NCBI GenBank assembly: GCA_035492775.1
Contig: DATJIW010000065.1
Span: 62,001-126,000 of the forward strand
Direction of reading: 5' to 3'
DNA length: 64,000 nucleotides
DNA from: DATJFQ01 sp035492775
GTDB taxonomy: Bacteria > Acidobacteriota > Vicinamibacteria > Vicinamibacterales > 2-12-FULL-66-21
The notes beneath the pieces were generated by a model that was given only the letters and a program-made list of their open reading frames with translations, was not told the origin of the DNA and did not search any database. The translations under genes and the position numbers were made by a program. Below are positions 50,897 to 59,523 of this stretch, in pieces; within the stretch, counting starts at the first letter, position 1, and each line of letters starts with the position of its first letter.

Positions 50897-51811
50897 GTGC
50901 CCCGCGCCGGGTTCGTAGCCATCGTCGGCCGGCCCAACGCCGGCAAGTCCACGCTCCTCAACCGCATCGTCGGCGAGAAGATCGCGATCGTCTCCGACAA
51001 GCCGCAGACGACGCGCACGCGGATTGTGGGCGTGAAGAACTATCCCGGCGCTGGCGCGACGCAGGTCGTGTTCGTTGATACCCCTGGTATCCACCGTCCG
51101 CTGCATCGCATGAACGTGCGCATGGTGGACGCCGCGGTCGACAGTCTTACTGAAGTCGACGTCGTCCTGCTCGTCCACGATGCATCGACGGCTCCGGGGC
51201 ACGGCGACGAATACGTCGCGAAGCTGCTGACGAGGGTGCACGTGCCCGTGCTCCTCGCCCTGTCGAAGATTGACCTCGTGGCCAAGCCCAGGCTGCTCCC
51301 GCTCATCGAGCGCGTTCGAGGCATGTACGATTTCGCTGAAATCGTTCCGATTTCTGCGGTCAGCGGCGACGGCGTGGATCGGCTCGAACGGCTCATCGTC
51401 GAGCGAATGCCGGAAGGGGAGCCCCTGTATCCGGATGATTACCTCACGGACCAGCCGGAGCGGACGCTTGCCGGCGAAACCGTCCGCGAGAAGCTGCTGC
51501 AGCACACGCACGCCGAGATTCCGTTCTCCACCGCCGTCGTGGTCGATCAGTTCGAAGAACCCGACCGTCCTGGCGGGCTCCTGCGCCTCTTCTGCACGAT
51601 CTACGTCGAGCAGGAATCACAAAAGCCAATCGTCATCGGCCGCGCCGGCGACATGATCAAACGCATCGGCACGGACGCGCGGCAGGACCTCGAACAATTT
51701 TTTGCCTGCAAGGTCTTTCTCGACCTGCGGGTGAAGGTGAAACCCTCCTGGCGCGACGACGAGAGGACACTCGACCAGATAGGGCTGCCGCGACGCAAGC
51801 GCGGCAGATAA
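50897..51811 (+). CDS. era: Era GTPase
   Basis: 304 residues from GTG 50897 (TTG 50882 is in frame but overlaps the -10). Ribosome-assembly GTPase that binds 16S rRNA. G1 GRPNAGKST, G2 PQTTRTRI, G3 DTPG, G4 SKID (Ser in place of the usual Asn of N-K-x-D) and G5 SAVSGDG. The C-terminal KH domain has KPIVIGRAGDMIKRIGTDARQDLE. The Asn-to-Ser change at G4 is mild and seen in some GTPases, but worth noting for guanine specificity. Confidence 0.94.
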   Translation: MPRAGFVAIVGRPNAGKSTLLNRIVGEKIAIVSDKPQTTRTRIVGVKNYPGAGATQVVFVDTPGIHRPLHRMNVRMVDAAVDSLTEVDVVLLVHDASTAPGHGDEYVAKLLTRVHVPVLLALSKIDLVAKPRLLPLIERVRGMYDFAEIVPISAVSGDGVDRLERLIVERMPEGEPLYPDDYLTDQPERTLAGETVREKLLQHTHAEIPFSTAVVVDQFEEPDRPGGLLRLFCTIYVEQESQKPIVIGRAGDMIKRIGTDARQDLEQFFACKVFLDLRVKVKPSWRDDERTLDQIGLPRRKRGR

Positions 51812-51878
51812 CGTCCTCATCGGGAACTTTTCCCCGTTCAAGACTGAATAGTCAGTGTGTGCGTCAAAGCGGGCAGCG

Positions 51879-52445
51879 ATGGAGCCCAGTGACGACGATC
51901 TGATGGCCGCCTCTGCCCTGGGCGACCGTGATGCGTTCGGCGCGCTGTATCGCCGGCGGCGGCCCGACATCTATCGGTTCGCGTACCACATGACCGGCAG
52001 CCGCGCGGCAGCAGAGGACATCGCGCAGGAGGTGTTCCTGATCGTCATGCGCGAGGCCGGACGGTATCGCGCCGGGACGTCAGGTGTCGTCCCCTGGCTG
52101 CTGGGAATCGCGCGCAACCTCGTGCGCCGGCACGGCGCGCAGCGAGGCTGGGAACCGCTCGAGGCGGCCCACGAACCGCCCGTCGTACCGGGCGATCCGG
52201 TTGTTCGGGATGAAGAGATGATGCGCCTGCGCGCGGCGTTGCTGGCGCTGCCGCGTCGATACCGTGAACCGCTGGTGCTGTGCGATCTGCAGGAACTCTC
52301 GTACGCGGACGCCGCCAGCGCGATCGGGTGCGCCGTCGGCACCGTCCGCTCGCGGCTGCACCGGGCGCGGGCACGGCTTGCGGGCCAGCTACGGTGCCCT
52401 CCCGCGCGCGAATCACGTACCGTGGTGCCGAAGTGGATCTTATGA
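51879..52445 (+). CDS. ECF RNA polymerase sigma factor (sigma-70 family)
   Basis: 188 residues from ATG 51879 (GTG 51855 possible). Region 2: FGALYRRRRPDIYRFAYHMTGSRAAAEDIAQEVFLIVM. Region 4: LPRRYREPLVLCDLQELSYADAASAIGCAVGTVRSRLHRARARLA. No extra domains, so a simple ECF type. The next gene starts within its stop (ATGA) and encodes a single-helix protein suited to be its anti-sigma factor. The pair interrupts an otherwise housekeeping gene run between era and mgtE/recO. Confidence 0.92.
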   Translation: MEPSDDDLMAASALGDRDAFGALYRRRRPDIYRFAYHMTGSRAAAEDIAQEVFLIVMREAGRYRAGTSGVVPWLLGIARNLVRRHGAQRGWEPLEAAHEPPVVPGDPVVRDEEMMRLRAALLALPRRYREPLVLCDLQELSYADAASAIGCAVGTVRSRLHRARARLAGQLRCPPARESRTVVPKWIL

Positions 52446-52972
52446 CGCGAGAGCCCGAAGCGAACGACGATGTCGTAGCGGCGCTCCGACGGATGGCCCG
52501 CGAAATTCAGGTCCCGCCGGCCCCGTCGAACCGCGAAGCTGCGCTGATGCGCGCGTTCGATACAAGGATTGCGAAGCCGCGGATCGTTGAACGCACGGTA
52601 CGACGGCAGAGCGGGCGGTGGTGGTTGACGGCGCTCGCCGGTGCGACGGCGGTGCTCATTGCGTTCGCCGCCGGACCCGGGTTCTCCGGGAGCCGCTCGT
52701 CATCCGTTGCCGGTCAGCGGTCGCGCGGACAGGAAAGTTCCGCTTCGAAAAGCGTCAACGCTTCTTTCCCGGTCGGAGATTTCATTCCGTGGCCCGGCGC
52801 CGCCACGCTGCCGCCGCTCGAAAGCGGCGAGCTGGTCAGGCTGGATTTGCCGGTCTCGATATTACCGTCCCTCGGCGTCGTGCCGCCGGCGGGCCACGTG
52901 ACGGCAGTGAAGGCCGACGTCGTATTCGGACAGGACGGTCTCGCGCGCGCCGTCCGTTTCGTGGGTAACTAG
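52442..52972 (+). CDS. probable anti-sigma factor, single membrane helix
   Basis: 176 residues. A cytoplasmic N-terminal part (about 1-58) precedes one membrane helix (about 61-79, WWLTALAGATAVLIAFAAG) and a periplasmic part of about 95 residues (FPVGDFIPWPGAATLPPLESGELVRLDLPVSILPSLG). No zinc-binding HxxxCxxC motif of the ZAS family is present. Assignment rests on the four-base overlap with the ECF sigma gene and topology, so it is inference. The periplasmic part could sense an envelope signal. Confidence 0.7.
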   Translation: MTREPEANDDVVAALRRMAREIQVPPAPSNREAALMRAFDTRIAKPRIVERTVRRQSGRWWLTALAGATAVLIAFAAGPGFSGSRSSSVAGQRSRGQESSASKSVNASFPVGDFIPWPGAATLPPLESGELVRLDLPVSILPSLGVVPPAGHVTAVKADVVFGQDGLARAVRFVGN

Positions 52973-52998
52973 GTCGCACGTCGAAGAGGAGAACGCAG

Positions 52999-53820
52999 AT
53001 GATGAAGCACATCGCGATCGCCGGGGTCATCGCGGCGATGGCTGCCCCGGTGCTCGCACAGGATCCGCAGCTCGCCGAGGCCAAGGCGATGCTCGAGCGA
53101 AGCCCCGTCAGCGCACGAGTCGCGCTCGACTCCATTACCACCGGTGCGCCGTACTCGGCGCAGACGGTCACGGAAACTGCGCAGACGTTGGGCGATGGCA
53201 ACCGCATCAGCCGGCGGGTCACCGGGCGGGTTTACCGGGACGGCGCTGGTCGTATCCGCCGCGAAGAGGATCGGCAGGACGGGTCCGTTGGAATATCGAT
53301 CGTCGACCCCATCGCGGGAGCATCTTACCGGCTCGACCCCGAGACACGCATCGCGTGGAAGACGCCTTTGACCGCGGTCGTCTCGCTCATGAAGAGCGCC
53401 TCGGACAACGAGCAGCAGCGCGCCGAACTCGAACGCGGAGTGGCAGAAAAGAGGGAGGCGATCGCGCGCGCCGGCGCCTCCGGCGGATATGTCATCGCGC
53501 GTGAAAACACGCTCGAGAAAATGTCCGAGGGGTCGCTCGAGCACCGCACGATCGACGGCATCGCCGTCGAGGGCCGCTCGATGACCAAGACGATTCCAGC
53601 CGGAGAGATCGGCAACGAACGGCCGATTACGATCGTGAACGAACAATGGACGTCGCCGGACCTGAAGGTGCTGGTGATGACGCATCACAGCGATCCGAGA
53701 ACGGGAGAATCGAGGTATCAGCTCACCAACATCGTCCGTGGCGAACCCGATGCCACGCTGTTCGCCGTGCCCGCCGGATACGAGATTCGCGAAAGCGGAG
53801 TCCGGCGCGAGCAGAAGTAG
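52999..53820 (+). CDS. secreted hypothetical protein downstream of ECF sigma/anti-sigma pair
   Basis: 273 residues. Signal peptide about 1-20 (HIAIAGVIAAMAAPVLAQ). The mature protein is beta-rich and charged, with repeated motifs such as RRVTGRVYRDGAGRIRREE and KTIPAGEIGNERPITIVNEQW...LKVLVMTHHSDPRTGESRYQLTNIVRGEPDATLFAVPAGYEI. I know this pattern from uncharacterised acidobacterial exported proteins. Position 26 bases after the anti-sigma gene suggests co-transcription, perhaps as output or ligand of the sigma system. Ends in a strong terminator. Confidence 0.75.
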   Translation: MMKHIAIAGVIAAMAAPVLAQDPQLAEAKAMLERSPVSARVALDSITTGAPYSAQTVTETAQTLGDGNRISRRVTGRVYRDGAGRIRREEDRQDGSVGISIVDPIAGASYRLDPETRIAWKTPLTAVVSLMKSASDNEQQRAELERGVAEKREAIARAGASGGYVIARENTLEKMSEGSLEHRTIDGIAVEGRSMTKTIPAGEIGNERPITIVNEQWTSPDLKVLVMTHHSDPRTGESRYQLTNIVRGEPDATLFAVPAGYEIRESGVRREQK

Positions 53821-53859
53821 CGCTCGGTTCCCCTTCTCAGCTGCCCGCGGCCGGTCGAA

Positions 53860-53887
53860 GGCGCCCCTCGATTCGGGGGCGCCTTTT
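53860..53887 (+). terminator. intrinsic terminator
   Basis: 8-bp stem GGCGCCCC / GGGGCGCC, seven-base loop, then TTTT. Ends the sigma/anti-sigma/secreted-protein transcript. Confidence 0.85.
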
Positions 53888-53955
53888 CGTCGTCGGCTTC
53901 CGTTTCCTTCTTCCTCCAGCTCATTTCAGTCTTCCGCCGTCCGTCGTCTGTCTTT

Positions 53956-53961
53956 TACAAT
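53956..53961 (+). promoter_or_regulatory. -10-like hexamer before mgtE
   Basis: TACAAT eleven bases before ATG 53973, giving a leader of only about five bases. No Shine-Dalgarno sequence and no room for an M-box riboswitch after the terminator. Confidence 0.45.
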
Positions 53962-53972
53962 GTTCTGTTTCC

Positions 53973-55343
53973 ATGGCCCAGCGCAGGATTGACGTCGTCC
54001 TCGACTCCGTGAAGCGCCTGCTTCGCATGGGCGCAACGGCGAATCTCGTCAATCTGCTCCAGAAACAGCACCCCGCCGACCTGGCGCAGGTGTTCTCGGA
54101 GCTGGGCGACAGGGATCGCGCGTCGGCGTTTGCGCTCCTGCTCGAACGCAACAGCCGTCTGGCGATGGAGGGCCTCAGCGAACTCGGACCGGAAGCCGGC
54201 GCCGCGCTGCTCGCCGGCCGATCGGCGGAGGAGATCGCCCGCTACGTCCACGACCTCCCGTCCGACGATGCCGTCGCCATCATCGATCACCTGCCGGAAG
54301 ACCTGTCCGCCGCAGTACTCGATTTGATCGAAAAGCGGCCGGGCGACGAAGTCGGCGAACTCCTCGAGTACGCCGAGCAGACCGCCGGCCGCATCATGAA
54401 CCCGAAGGTCTTCGCGCTCGCCGAAGACATGACGGTCAGCGAGGCCATCGCGGCGCTTCAGGGCTCGCGCGACGTCGAGATGGTCTTCTATCTCTACGTG
54501 GTCGATTCCCGCCGGCATCTGGTCGGAGTCGTCTCCCTCCGGCGGCTGCTGCTGGTCCCGCCGGCCACGCCGTTGAAACGGATCATGACCGCGGACATCA
54601 TCAGCGTTCGCGCGGACATGGACCAGGAAGAAGTGGCGCGCCAGGTCGCCTCGTACAACCTGCTGGCCATTCCCGTCGTCGACGAAGAGAACAAGCTGGT
54701 CGGCATCATCACCGTCGACGACGTCATCGACGTCATCAAGGACGAGGCGACAGAGGACATCTACCGCCTGGCCGGCGTCTCGACCGACGAGCGGGTATTC
54801 ACACCGGCGCGCGAGTCGCTCTCCAAACGATTCCCGTGGCTGCTGATCAACCTCGTAACCGCGTTCATCGCCACCGGCGTCGTCGCGCTCTTCGATCGCA
54901 CGATCGCCGCATGGGTGGCGCTCGTGAAGTTCATGCCGATCGTCCCCGGCATGGGCGGGAACGCCGCGACGCAGACGCTGACGGTGATCGTCCGCGGTCT
55001 CGCGCTCGGCGAACTCACGTGGGCGAATTCGCGGAAGGCGCTCTTCAAAGAGGTGCTCGTCGGCATCGGCAACGGCGTGGCGACCGGGATTGTGGCGGCG
55101 CTCGCGACCTGGGTGATCGCGGGGCAGCCATGGATCGGACTGCTTCTGTGCGGCGCGATGGTGATCAACCTGTTCGTCGCCGGCGCGGCAGGCACGCTGA
55201 TTCCGCTTGGATTGAAGGCGCTGAAGATCGATCCGGCGCTGGCGTCGACGGTGTTCATCACGACATTCACCGACGTCTGCGGCTTCGCGTCGTTCCTCGG
55301 GCTGGCGGCCATCTACCTGAGAATGACGGTGCATCCGGGGTAA
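53973..55343 (+). CDS. mgtE: MgtE magnesium transporter
   Basis: 456 residues. Cytoplasmic N domain (HPADLAQVFSELGDRDRASAFALL), CBS pair with the entry AGRIMNPKVFALAEDMTVSEAIAAL and the close VVDEENKLVGIITVDDVIDVI, a plug helix, then five membrane helices including the pore signature VPGMGGNAATQTLTVIVRGLALGEL. Mg2+-gated Mg2+ channel. One of three magnesium-linked genes in 14 kb (with the CorC-type gene and corA). recO follows 14 bases later. Confidence 0.95.
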   Translation: MAQRRIDVVLDSVKRLLRMGATANLVNLLQKQHPADLAQVFSELGDRDRASAFALLLERNSRLAMEGLSELGPEAGAALLAGRSAEEIARYVHDLPSDDAVAIIDHLPEDLSAAVLDLIEKRPGDEVGELLEYAEQTAGRIMNPKVFALAEDMTVSEAIAALQGSRDVEMVFYLYVVDSRRHLVGVVSLRRLLLVPPATPLKRIMTADIISVRADMDQEEVARQVASYNLLAIPVVDEENKLVGIITVDDVIDVIKDEATEDIYRLAGVSTDERVFTPARESLSKRFPWLLINLVTAFIATGVVALFDRTIAAWVALVKFMPIVPGMGGNAATQTLTVIVRGLALGELTWANSRKALFKEVLVGIGNGVATGIVAALATWVIAGQPWIGLLLCGAMVINLFVAGAAGTLIPLGLKALKIDPALASTVFITTFTDVCGFASFLGLAAIYLRMTVHPG

Positions 55344-55357
55344 TATGAACAGATCCG

Positions 55358-56122
55358 ATGCCCGTTTATACCGACGATGCGCTGATTCTCCGCACCTACA
55401 AGCTGGGTGAGGCGGATCGCATCGTTGTCTTCCTGACGAAAGAACGCGGCAAGAAGCGCGGCGTGGCCAAGGGAGCGAGACGTGCACGGTCCAGGTTCGT
55501 CGGCACGCTCGAACCGCTGACGCGCGCGGGCGTCGCGTATTACGAGCGGGAGCAGCGCGATCTCGTCCGGATCAATTACGTGGAGCCGCAGCAGAGCCCG
55601 CTGGCGGCCGTGGGACGCGAAGGACAGGATGCGGCTGCGCTCGGACACGCGGAGTACTTTGCCGAATTGATCGACGAGTGGGCGCCGGAATCGCACACGG
55701 ACGAACGGCTGTACCGGTTGGGCGCGTCGGTGATCGATGCGCTGGCCTCGAACGCGCCCGTCGGACCGCTGGCGCGGTATTTCGAGTTCTGGCTGTTGCG
55801 CCTGCAGGGTGTGTATCCGTCGCTGGCGAGGTGCCCCGACTGCGGCGGCGCCTTCGACGGCGGGGCCGTCATGCCGCCCCGCGAGCACCATTTCGTGTGC
55901 GGCCGGTGCGGTCCCGCGTCGGGTGGCACTCGCGTCTCGATTTCCGCGCTGCAGTTCCTGCGGACGGCGGCCGCGGCGTCGCCGGAGGGTCTTGCCGGTG
56001 CGCCGCTGGAATCGGCCGCGTCGCGCGAGCTCGAAACCGCGCATCGGCGTCTGATCGCGGTGCACCTCGAGAAGGAGCTGAAGTCCGCGCGAGTCCTGCG
56101 CGAGATCGCCCGAACCACCTGA
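55358..56122 (+). CDS. recO: RecO DNA repair protein
   Basis: 254 residues. N-terminal OB fold (TDDALILRTYKLGEADRIVVFLTKERGKKRGVAKGARR) and a four-cysteine zinc site (C-P-D-C ... C-G-R-C-G). Loads RecA with RecFR and anneals single strands. glyQ begins two bases after the stop, the gene order era...recO-glyQ-glyS seen in many bacteria, here with mgtE and the ECF cassette inserted. Confidence 0.92.
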   Translation: MPVYTDDALILRTYKLGEADRIVVFLTKERGKKRGVAKGARRARSRFVGTLEPLTRAGVAYYEREQRDLVRINYVEPQQSPLAAVGREGQDAAALGHAEYFAELIDEWAPESHTDERLYRLGASVIDALASNAPVGPLARYFEFWLLRLQGVYPSLARCPDCGGAFDGGAVMPPREHHFVCGRCGPASGGTRVSISALQFLRTAAAASPEGLAGAPLESAASRELETAHRRLIAVHLEKELKSARVLREIARTT

Positions 56123-56124
56123 GC

Positions 56125-57000
56125 ATGGTCACGCTGCAGCAACTGATTTTCAAGCTGTCGGAGTTCTGGGGATCGCGCGGCTGCCTTCTGCAGCAGCCGC
56201 TCGACATCGAGATGGGCGCCGGCACGATGCATCCCGAAACATTCCTGCGCGTTCTTGGAACGGCGCCGTGGAACGTCGCGTACGTGCAGCCGTCGCGGCG
56301 TCCCGCGGACGGACGCTTCGGCGAAAACCCCAACCGCCTCTTCAAGCACCACCAGTTTCAAGTGATCCTGAAGCCTGCGCCCGACGAAGTGCAGCAGCTC
56401 TATCTGCAGAGCCTCGAGGCCTGCGGGATCGACCTTCGCGCGCACGACGTCCGGTTCGAGGAGGACAATTGGGAATCCCCGACGCTCGGTGCGTGGGGGA
56501 TCGGATGGCAGGTGCTCTTCGATGGCCAGGAGATCACCCAGTTCACGTACTTCCAGCAGGCCGGGGGGATCGACCTATCGCCAATCTCGGTGGAACTCAC
56601 GTACGGGCTGGAGCGCTTCGCGATGGCGCTGCAGGACGTCGACAATGTTTTCGATCTGCAGTGGACGGCCGGCGTGACCTATCGCGACGTTCGTCACCGC
56701 GACGAAGTCGAACAGTCGAAGTATGCGTTCGGGCAGGTCGATCTGGCCCCTGCAGAACTCAACCGCATCCATCGCGAGCTGTTCGAGCAGTACTACACGC
56801 TCGCAGAGACGCTGCTGCGATCGAACCTCGTGCTGCCGGCGCTCGACTACTGCCTGAAGTGCTCGCACATGTTCAATCTGCTCGACGCGAGCGGCGGCAT
56901 CGGCGTCACGCAGCGGACGGCGTACATCCTCCGCGTGCGGGCGCTGGCCGTAAAGATCGCGGCCGGCTGGGTGGAGGGCACGGAGACGAGAGGGAATTAA
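56125..57000 (+). CDS. glyQ: glycyl-tRNA synthetase alpha subunit
   Basis: 291 residues. Catalytic subunit of the tetrameric bacterial GlyRS. Signature stretches LIFKLSEFWGSRGCLLQQPLDIEMGAGTMHPETFLR, the motif 2 loop AYVQPSRRPADGRFGENPNRL and GGIDLSPISVELTYGLERFAMALQ. Full length. Its partner glyS lies 312 bases away, an unusually large gap filled by repeats. Confidence 0.96.
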   Translation: MVTLQQLIFKLSEFWGSRGCLLQQPLDIEMGAGTMHPETFLRVLGTAPWNVAYVQPSRRPADGRFGENPNRLFKHHQFQVILKPAPDEVQQLYLQSLEACGIDLRAHDVRFEEDNWESPTLGAWGIGWQVLFDGQEITQFTYFQQAGGIDLSPISVELTYGLERFAMALQDVDNVFDLQWTAGVTYRDVRHRDEVEQSKYAFGQVDLAPAELNRIHRELFEQYYTLAETLLRSNLVLPALDYCLKCSHMFNLLDASGGIGVTQRTAYILRVRALAVKIAAGWVEGTETRGN

Positions 57001-57312
57001 CTAAGAGGCCACGGAGGCCACGGAGGTAGGTGGGGGGCAGGGCACGAAGGGAGAGAGAGAGGAGGAGGGAGGGCACCTACAAGGGGCCAGCTAACTGAGA
57101 GGCCACGGAGGCCACGGAGGTGGGTGGGTTTCAGGGCACGAAGGAGCGGGGCGAGCAGTGAGAAGCGAAAGTGGGAGCCGAGGATCGACAGGCGAAAGTG
57201 AGAGCCGACGAGCGAGAGGCGCCGCCCTCTCTCCCTGAACTCTCCGGCCCCTACGAATCAATCTCCGTGGCCTCCGTGGCCTCTTAGTGAGTACCTCTTG
57301 ATCTCTTGATCT
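57000..57312. repeat. glyQ-glyS intergenic region with direct and inverted GGCCACGGA repeats
   Basis: 312 bases, no gene. A unit built on GAGGCCACGGAGGCCACGG occurs at 57004-57027 and 57098-57121 in direct orientation, each followed by GGTGGG and CAGGGCACGAAGG. An exact reverse complement lies at 57263-57288, pairing with 57000-57025 over 26 bases. GCGAAAGTG-R-GAGCCGA is itself repeated at 57165-57181 and 57192-57208. In RNA the outer copies could form a long hairpin between glyQ and glyS. Confidence 0.85.
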
Positions 57313-59490
57313 ATGGAAAGAGAACTACTGATCGAGATCGGCGTCGAAGAACTGCCGGCTGCCTGGCTTCCGGGTCTCACGAAGCAGCTCGCCGACAAAG
57401 TCGACGCGCACCTCCGCGCGTTGCGGATGCCGCCCGACGGCCCTGTCGAAAGCTATGCGACGCCGCGGCGGTTGACGGCGCGCGTCGGCGGCATGGCCGA
57501 ACGGCAGGAAGACGTCGACGAGACGATCACCGGACCGCCGGTATCCACCGCCGTCACCGCGTCGGGTGAGCCGACGCCTGCGGCGCTTGGGTTTGCCCGG
57601 AAACAGGGTGTGGCGTTCGACGCCCTGGAGCGCGTCGAGACACCGAAAGGCACCTATCTCGCGGTCCGCAAGCATCTGCGTGGACGCAGCGCGGCGGACG
57701 CGCTCCCCGATTTTCTGACCGCCGTGCTCCGCGACCTGGCCTTTCCGAAACAGATGCACTGGGACGCCGTCCTGGACGATGGGCGGGGAGAGTTCGTCTT
57801 CGGACGTCCGATCCGCTGGCTCCTCTTTTTGTATGGCGGACGCGTGGTTCCCTATTCGATCGGCCGGACGCCGGTCGCGGCCGGAAGCCTGGTCCAGGAC
57901 GTCAGCAGCGGCGCGGTCACCTACGGTCACCGGTTCCTGGCGACGAGCGGACGGCCGGGCCGCTCGATCAAGGTCCGCACGTTCGAGGATTATCGCGCGC
58001 GGCTCAGCGAGCACTTCGTCGTCCTCGATCATGCCGAGCGTCGTGATCGGATCGCTCGCGAGATCGAATCGAAGGCACGCAAGCTGTCGGGGCGCGTGAT
58101 GCTGCGCGAGCACGCATCGCTCATAGACGAAGTGGCGGATCTGGTGGAGTACCCCGGTGTGGTGGCGGGCTTCTTCGACCGGTCGTTTCTGGAACTGCCT
58201 CACGAAGTGCTGATTACGACGCTGGTCCACCATCAGCACTACTTTCCCGTGCACGCGGAAGGGGGCGCATTGAAGGAGGCCTTTCTCGCGGTCGTCAATA
58301 CGCAGCCGTCGGATGAACGTCTCATAGCCCGCAATGCCGAGCGGGTCGTCACGGCGCGGCTGCGCGATGCCAGGTTCTTCTGGGACGCGGATCGCCGCAC
58401 GCCGCTGGAGCAGCGCCTCGAGCGGCTGCACACGATCGTGTTCCACAGGAAGCTGGGCAGCTACCGCGACAAGGCGGAGCGCATGGAACGCCTGGCGCGG
58501 GCGATCGTCACCGACGTTTTCGGCGGGTCCGGTGAGGAAGGCGCTGATGCCGCCAAGGCGGCGCGGCTCGCGAAATCTGATCTCGCAACCGACATGGTGT
58601 TCGAGTTCACCGAGCTGCAGGGCACCATGGGAGGCATCTACGCCCGCAACGAAGGCATGCCCGAGCGGGTGTGGAAGGCGATCTACTACCACTACCTGCC
58701 GATTGGAGTGGAGGCCGACGCGCCTCCCTCGAGAGCGCAGCTCGGAACGGCGGCTGCGACATGGGCAGCGGTGTCGCTGGCCGACAAAGTGGACAGCGTG
58801 GGCTCGCTCATCTCCGCGGGAGAGCGGGCGACCGGTTCGCGCGATCCGTTCGGCCTTCGGCGGCAGATGCAGGGCGTCGTGAAGATCCTGATGGATCTGC
58901 CGGAGCTGACGGGTGTCGGCCGGGAGGTATCCATCGCGGACCTGGTGGCGCTTGCGGCGACCGGCGCGATGGCTGCGTCCTCCGGGGAGGTCGTGAGCTT
59001 TGCGCATGACCGCATCCGTTTTGCGCTCGAGCAGCGCGGATTCGCGTCCGGCGTGATCCGAAGCGTGCTGGCAGCAAGCCCGGAGAATCCGCTGCGCGCG
59101 CGGCGGGTAGCGGAGGCGCTCGCGACGCTCGCCGGGTCGGACGACATGACGGCGCTCGCGGTGCTGTTCAAGCGCGTGAAGAACATCGCGCGCGAGCTGC
59201 AGGAGAGTCGGCCGCTCGATCGCACCGTGCTCGCCGAGCCGGCGGAAGCCGCGCTCCTGCAGGAACTCGATTCGCGTCAGCCGCGAATCGAGCGCGCCGC
59301 CGCGGCCGCCGACTATCGGCAGGCCCTGACGGAGATTGCTGCCCTGCGGCCCGCGGTGGACCGGTTCTTCAGCGAAGTGTTCGTGATGGCGGAGGACGAG
59401 CGCCTGCGTACCGCCCGACTCAGCCTGATGGCGGCATTGCGCGATCTCGTGCTTCGGATCGCGGATATCTCGGAAATCGTGCCCGAATAG
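57313..59490 (+). CDS. glyS: glycyl-tRNA synthetase beta subunit
   Basis: 725 residues. Binds tRNA-Gly for the alpha subunit. N-terminus LIEIGVEELPAAWLPGLTKQLADKV, central KQMHWDAVLDDGRGEFVFGRPIRWLLFLYGG and HD-domain region, and the ELQGTMGGIYARNEG motif (E-L-Q-G-x-M-G). The C-terminal anticodon-binding part ends FFSEVFVMAEDERLRTARLSLM. Slightly over the usual 690 residues. Confidence 0.95.
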   Translation: MERELLIEIGVEELPAAWLPGLTKQLADKVDAHLRALRMPPDGPVESYATPRRLTARVGGMAERQEDVDETITGPPVSTAVTASGEPTPAALGFARKQGVAFDALERVETPKGTYLAVRKHLRGRSAADALPDFLTAVLRDLAFPKQMHWDAVLDDGRGEFVFGRPIRWLLFLYGGRVVPYSIGRTPVAAGSLVQDVSSGAVTYGHRFLATSGRPGRSIKVRTFEDYRARLSEHFVVLDHAERRDRIAREIESKARKLSGRVMLREHASLIDEVADLVEYPGVVAGFFDRSFLELPHEVLITTLVHHQHYFPVHAEGGALKEAFLAVVNTQPSDERLIARNAERVVTARLRDARFFWDADRRTPLEQRLERLHTIVFHRKLGSYRDKAERMERLARAIVTDVFGGSGEEGADAAKAARLAKSDLATDMVFEFTELQGTMGGIYARNEGMPERVWKAIYYHYLPIGVEADAPPSRAQLGTAAATWAAVSLADKVDSVGSLISAGERATGSRDPFGLRRQMQGVVKILMDLPELTGVGREVSIADLVALAATGAMAASSGEVVSFAHDRIRFALEQRGFASGVIRSVLAASPENPLRARRVAEALATLAGSDDMTALAVLFKRVKNIARELQESRPLDRTVLAEPAEAALLQELDSRQPRIERAAAAADYRQALTEIAALRPAVDRFFSEVFVMAEDERLRTARLSLMAALRDLVLRIADISEIVPE

Positions 59491-59523
59491 GATTCGGCAT
59501 CATCAATCGGAGTGAACGTACTG

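Noticed and set aside
51823..51856. possible ECF promoter GGAACTT ... GTC before the sigma gene
   Set aside because: The -35-like GGAACTT is good, but the spacing to GTC is about 21 bases, too long for the usual 16-17, and no better -10 was found.
53888..53972. M-box Mg2+ riboswitch upstream of mgtE
   Set aside because: Only 85 bases separate the terminator from the ATG, too short for an M-box, and the -10 hexamer implies almost no leader.
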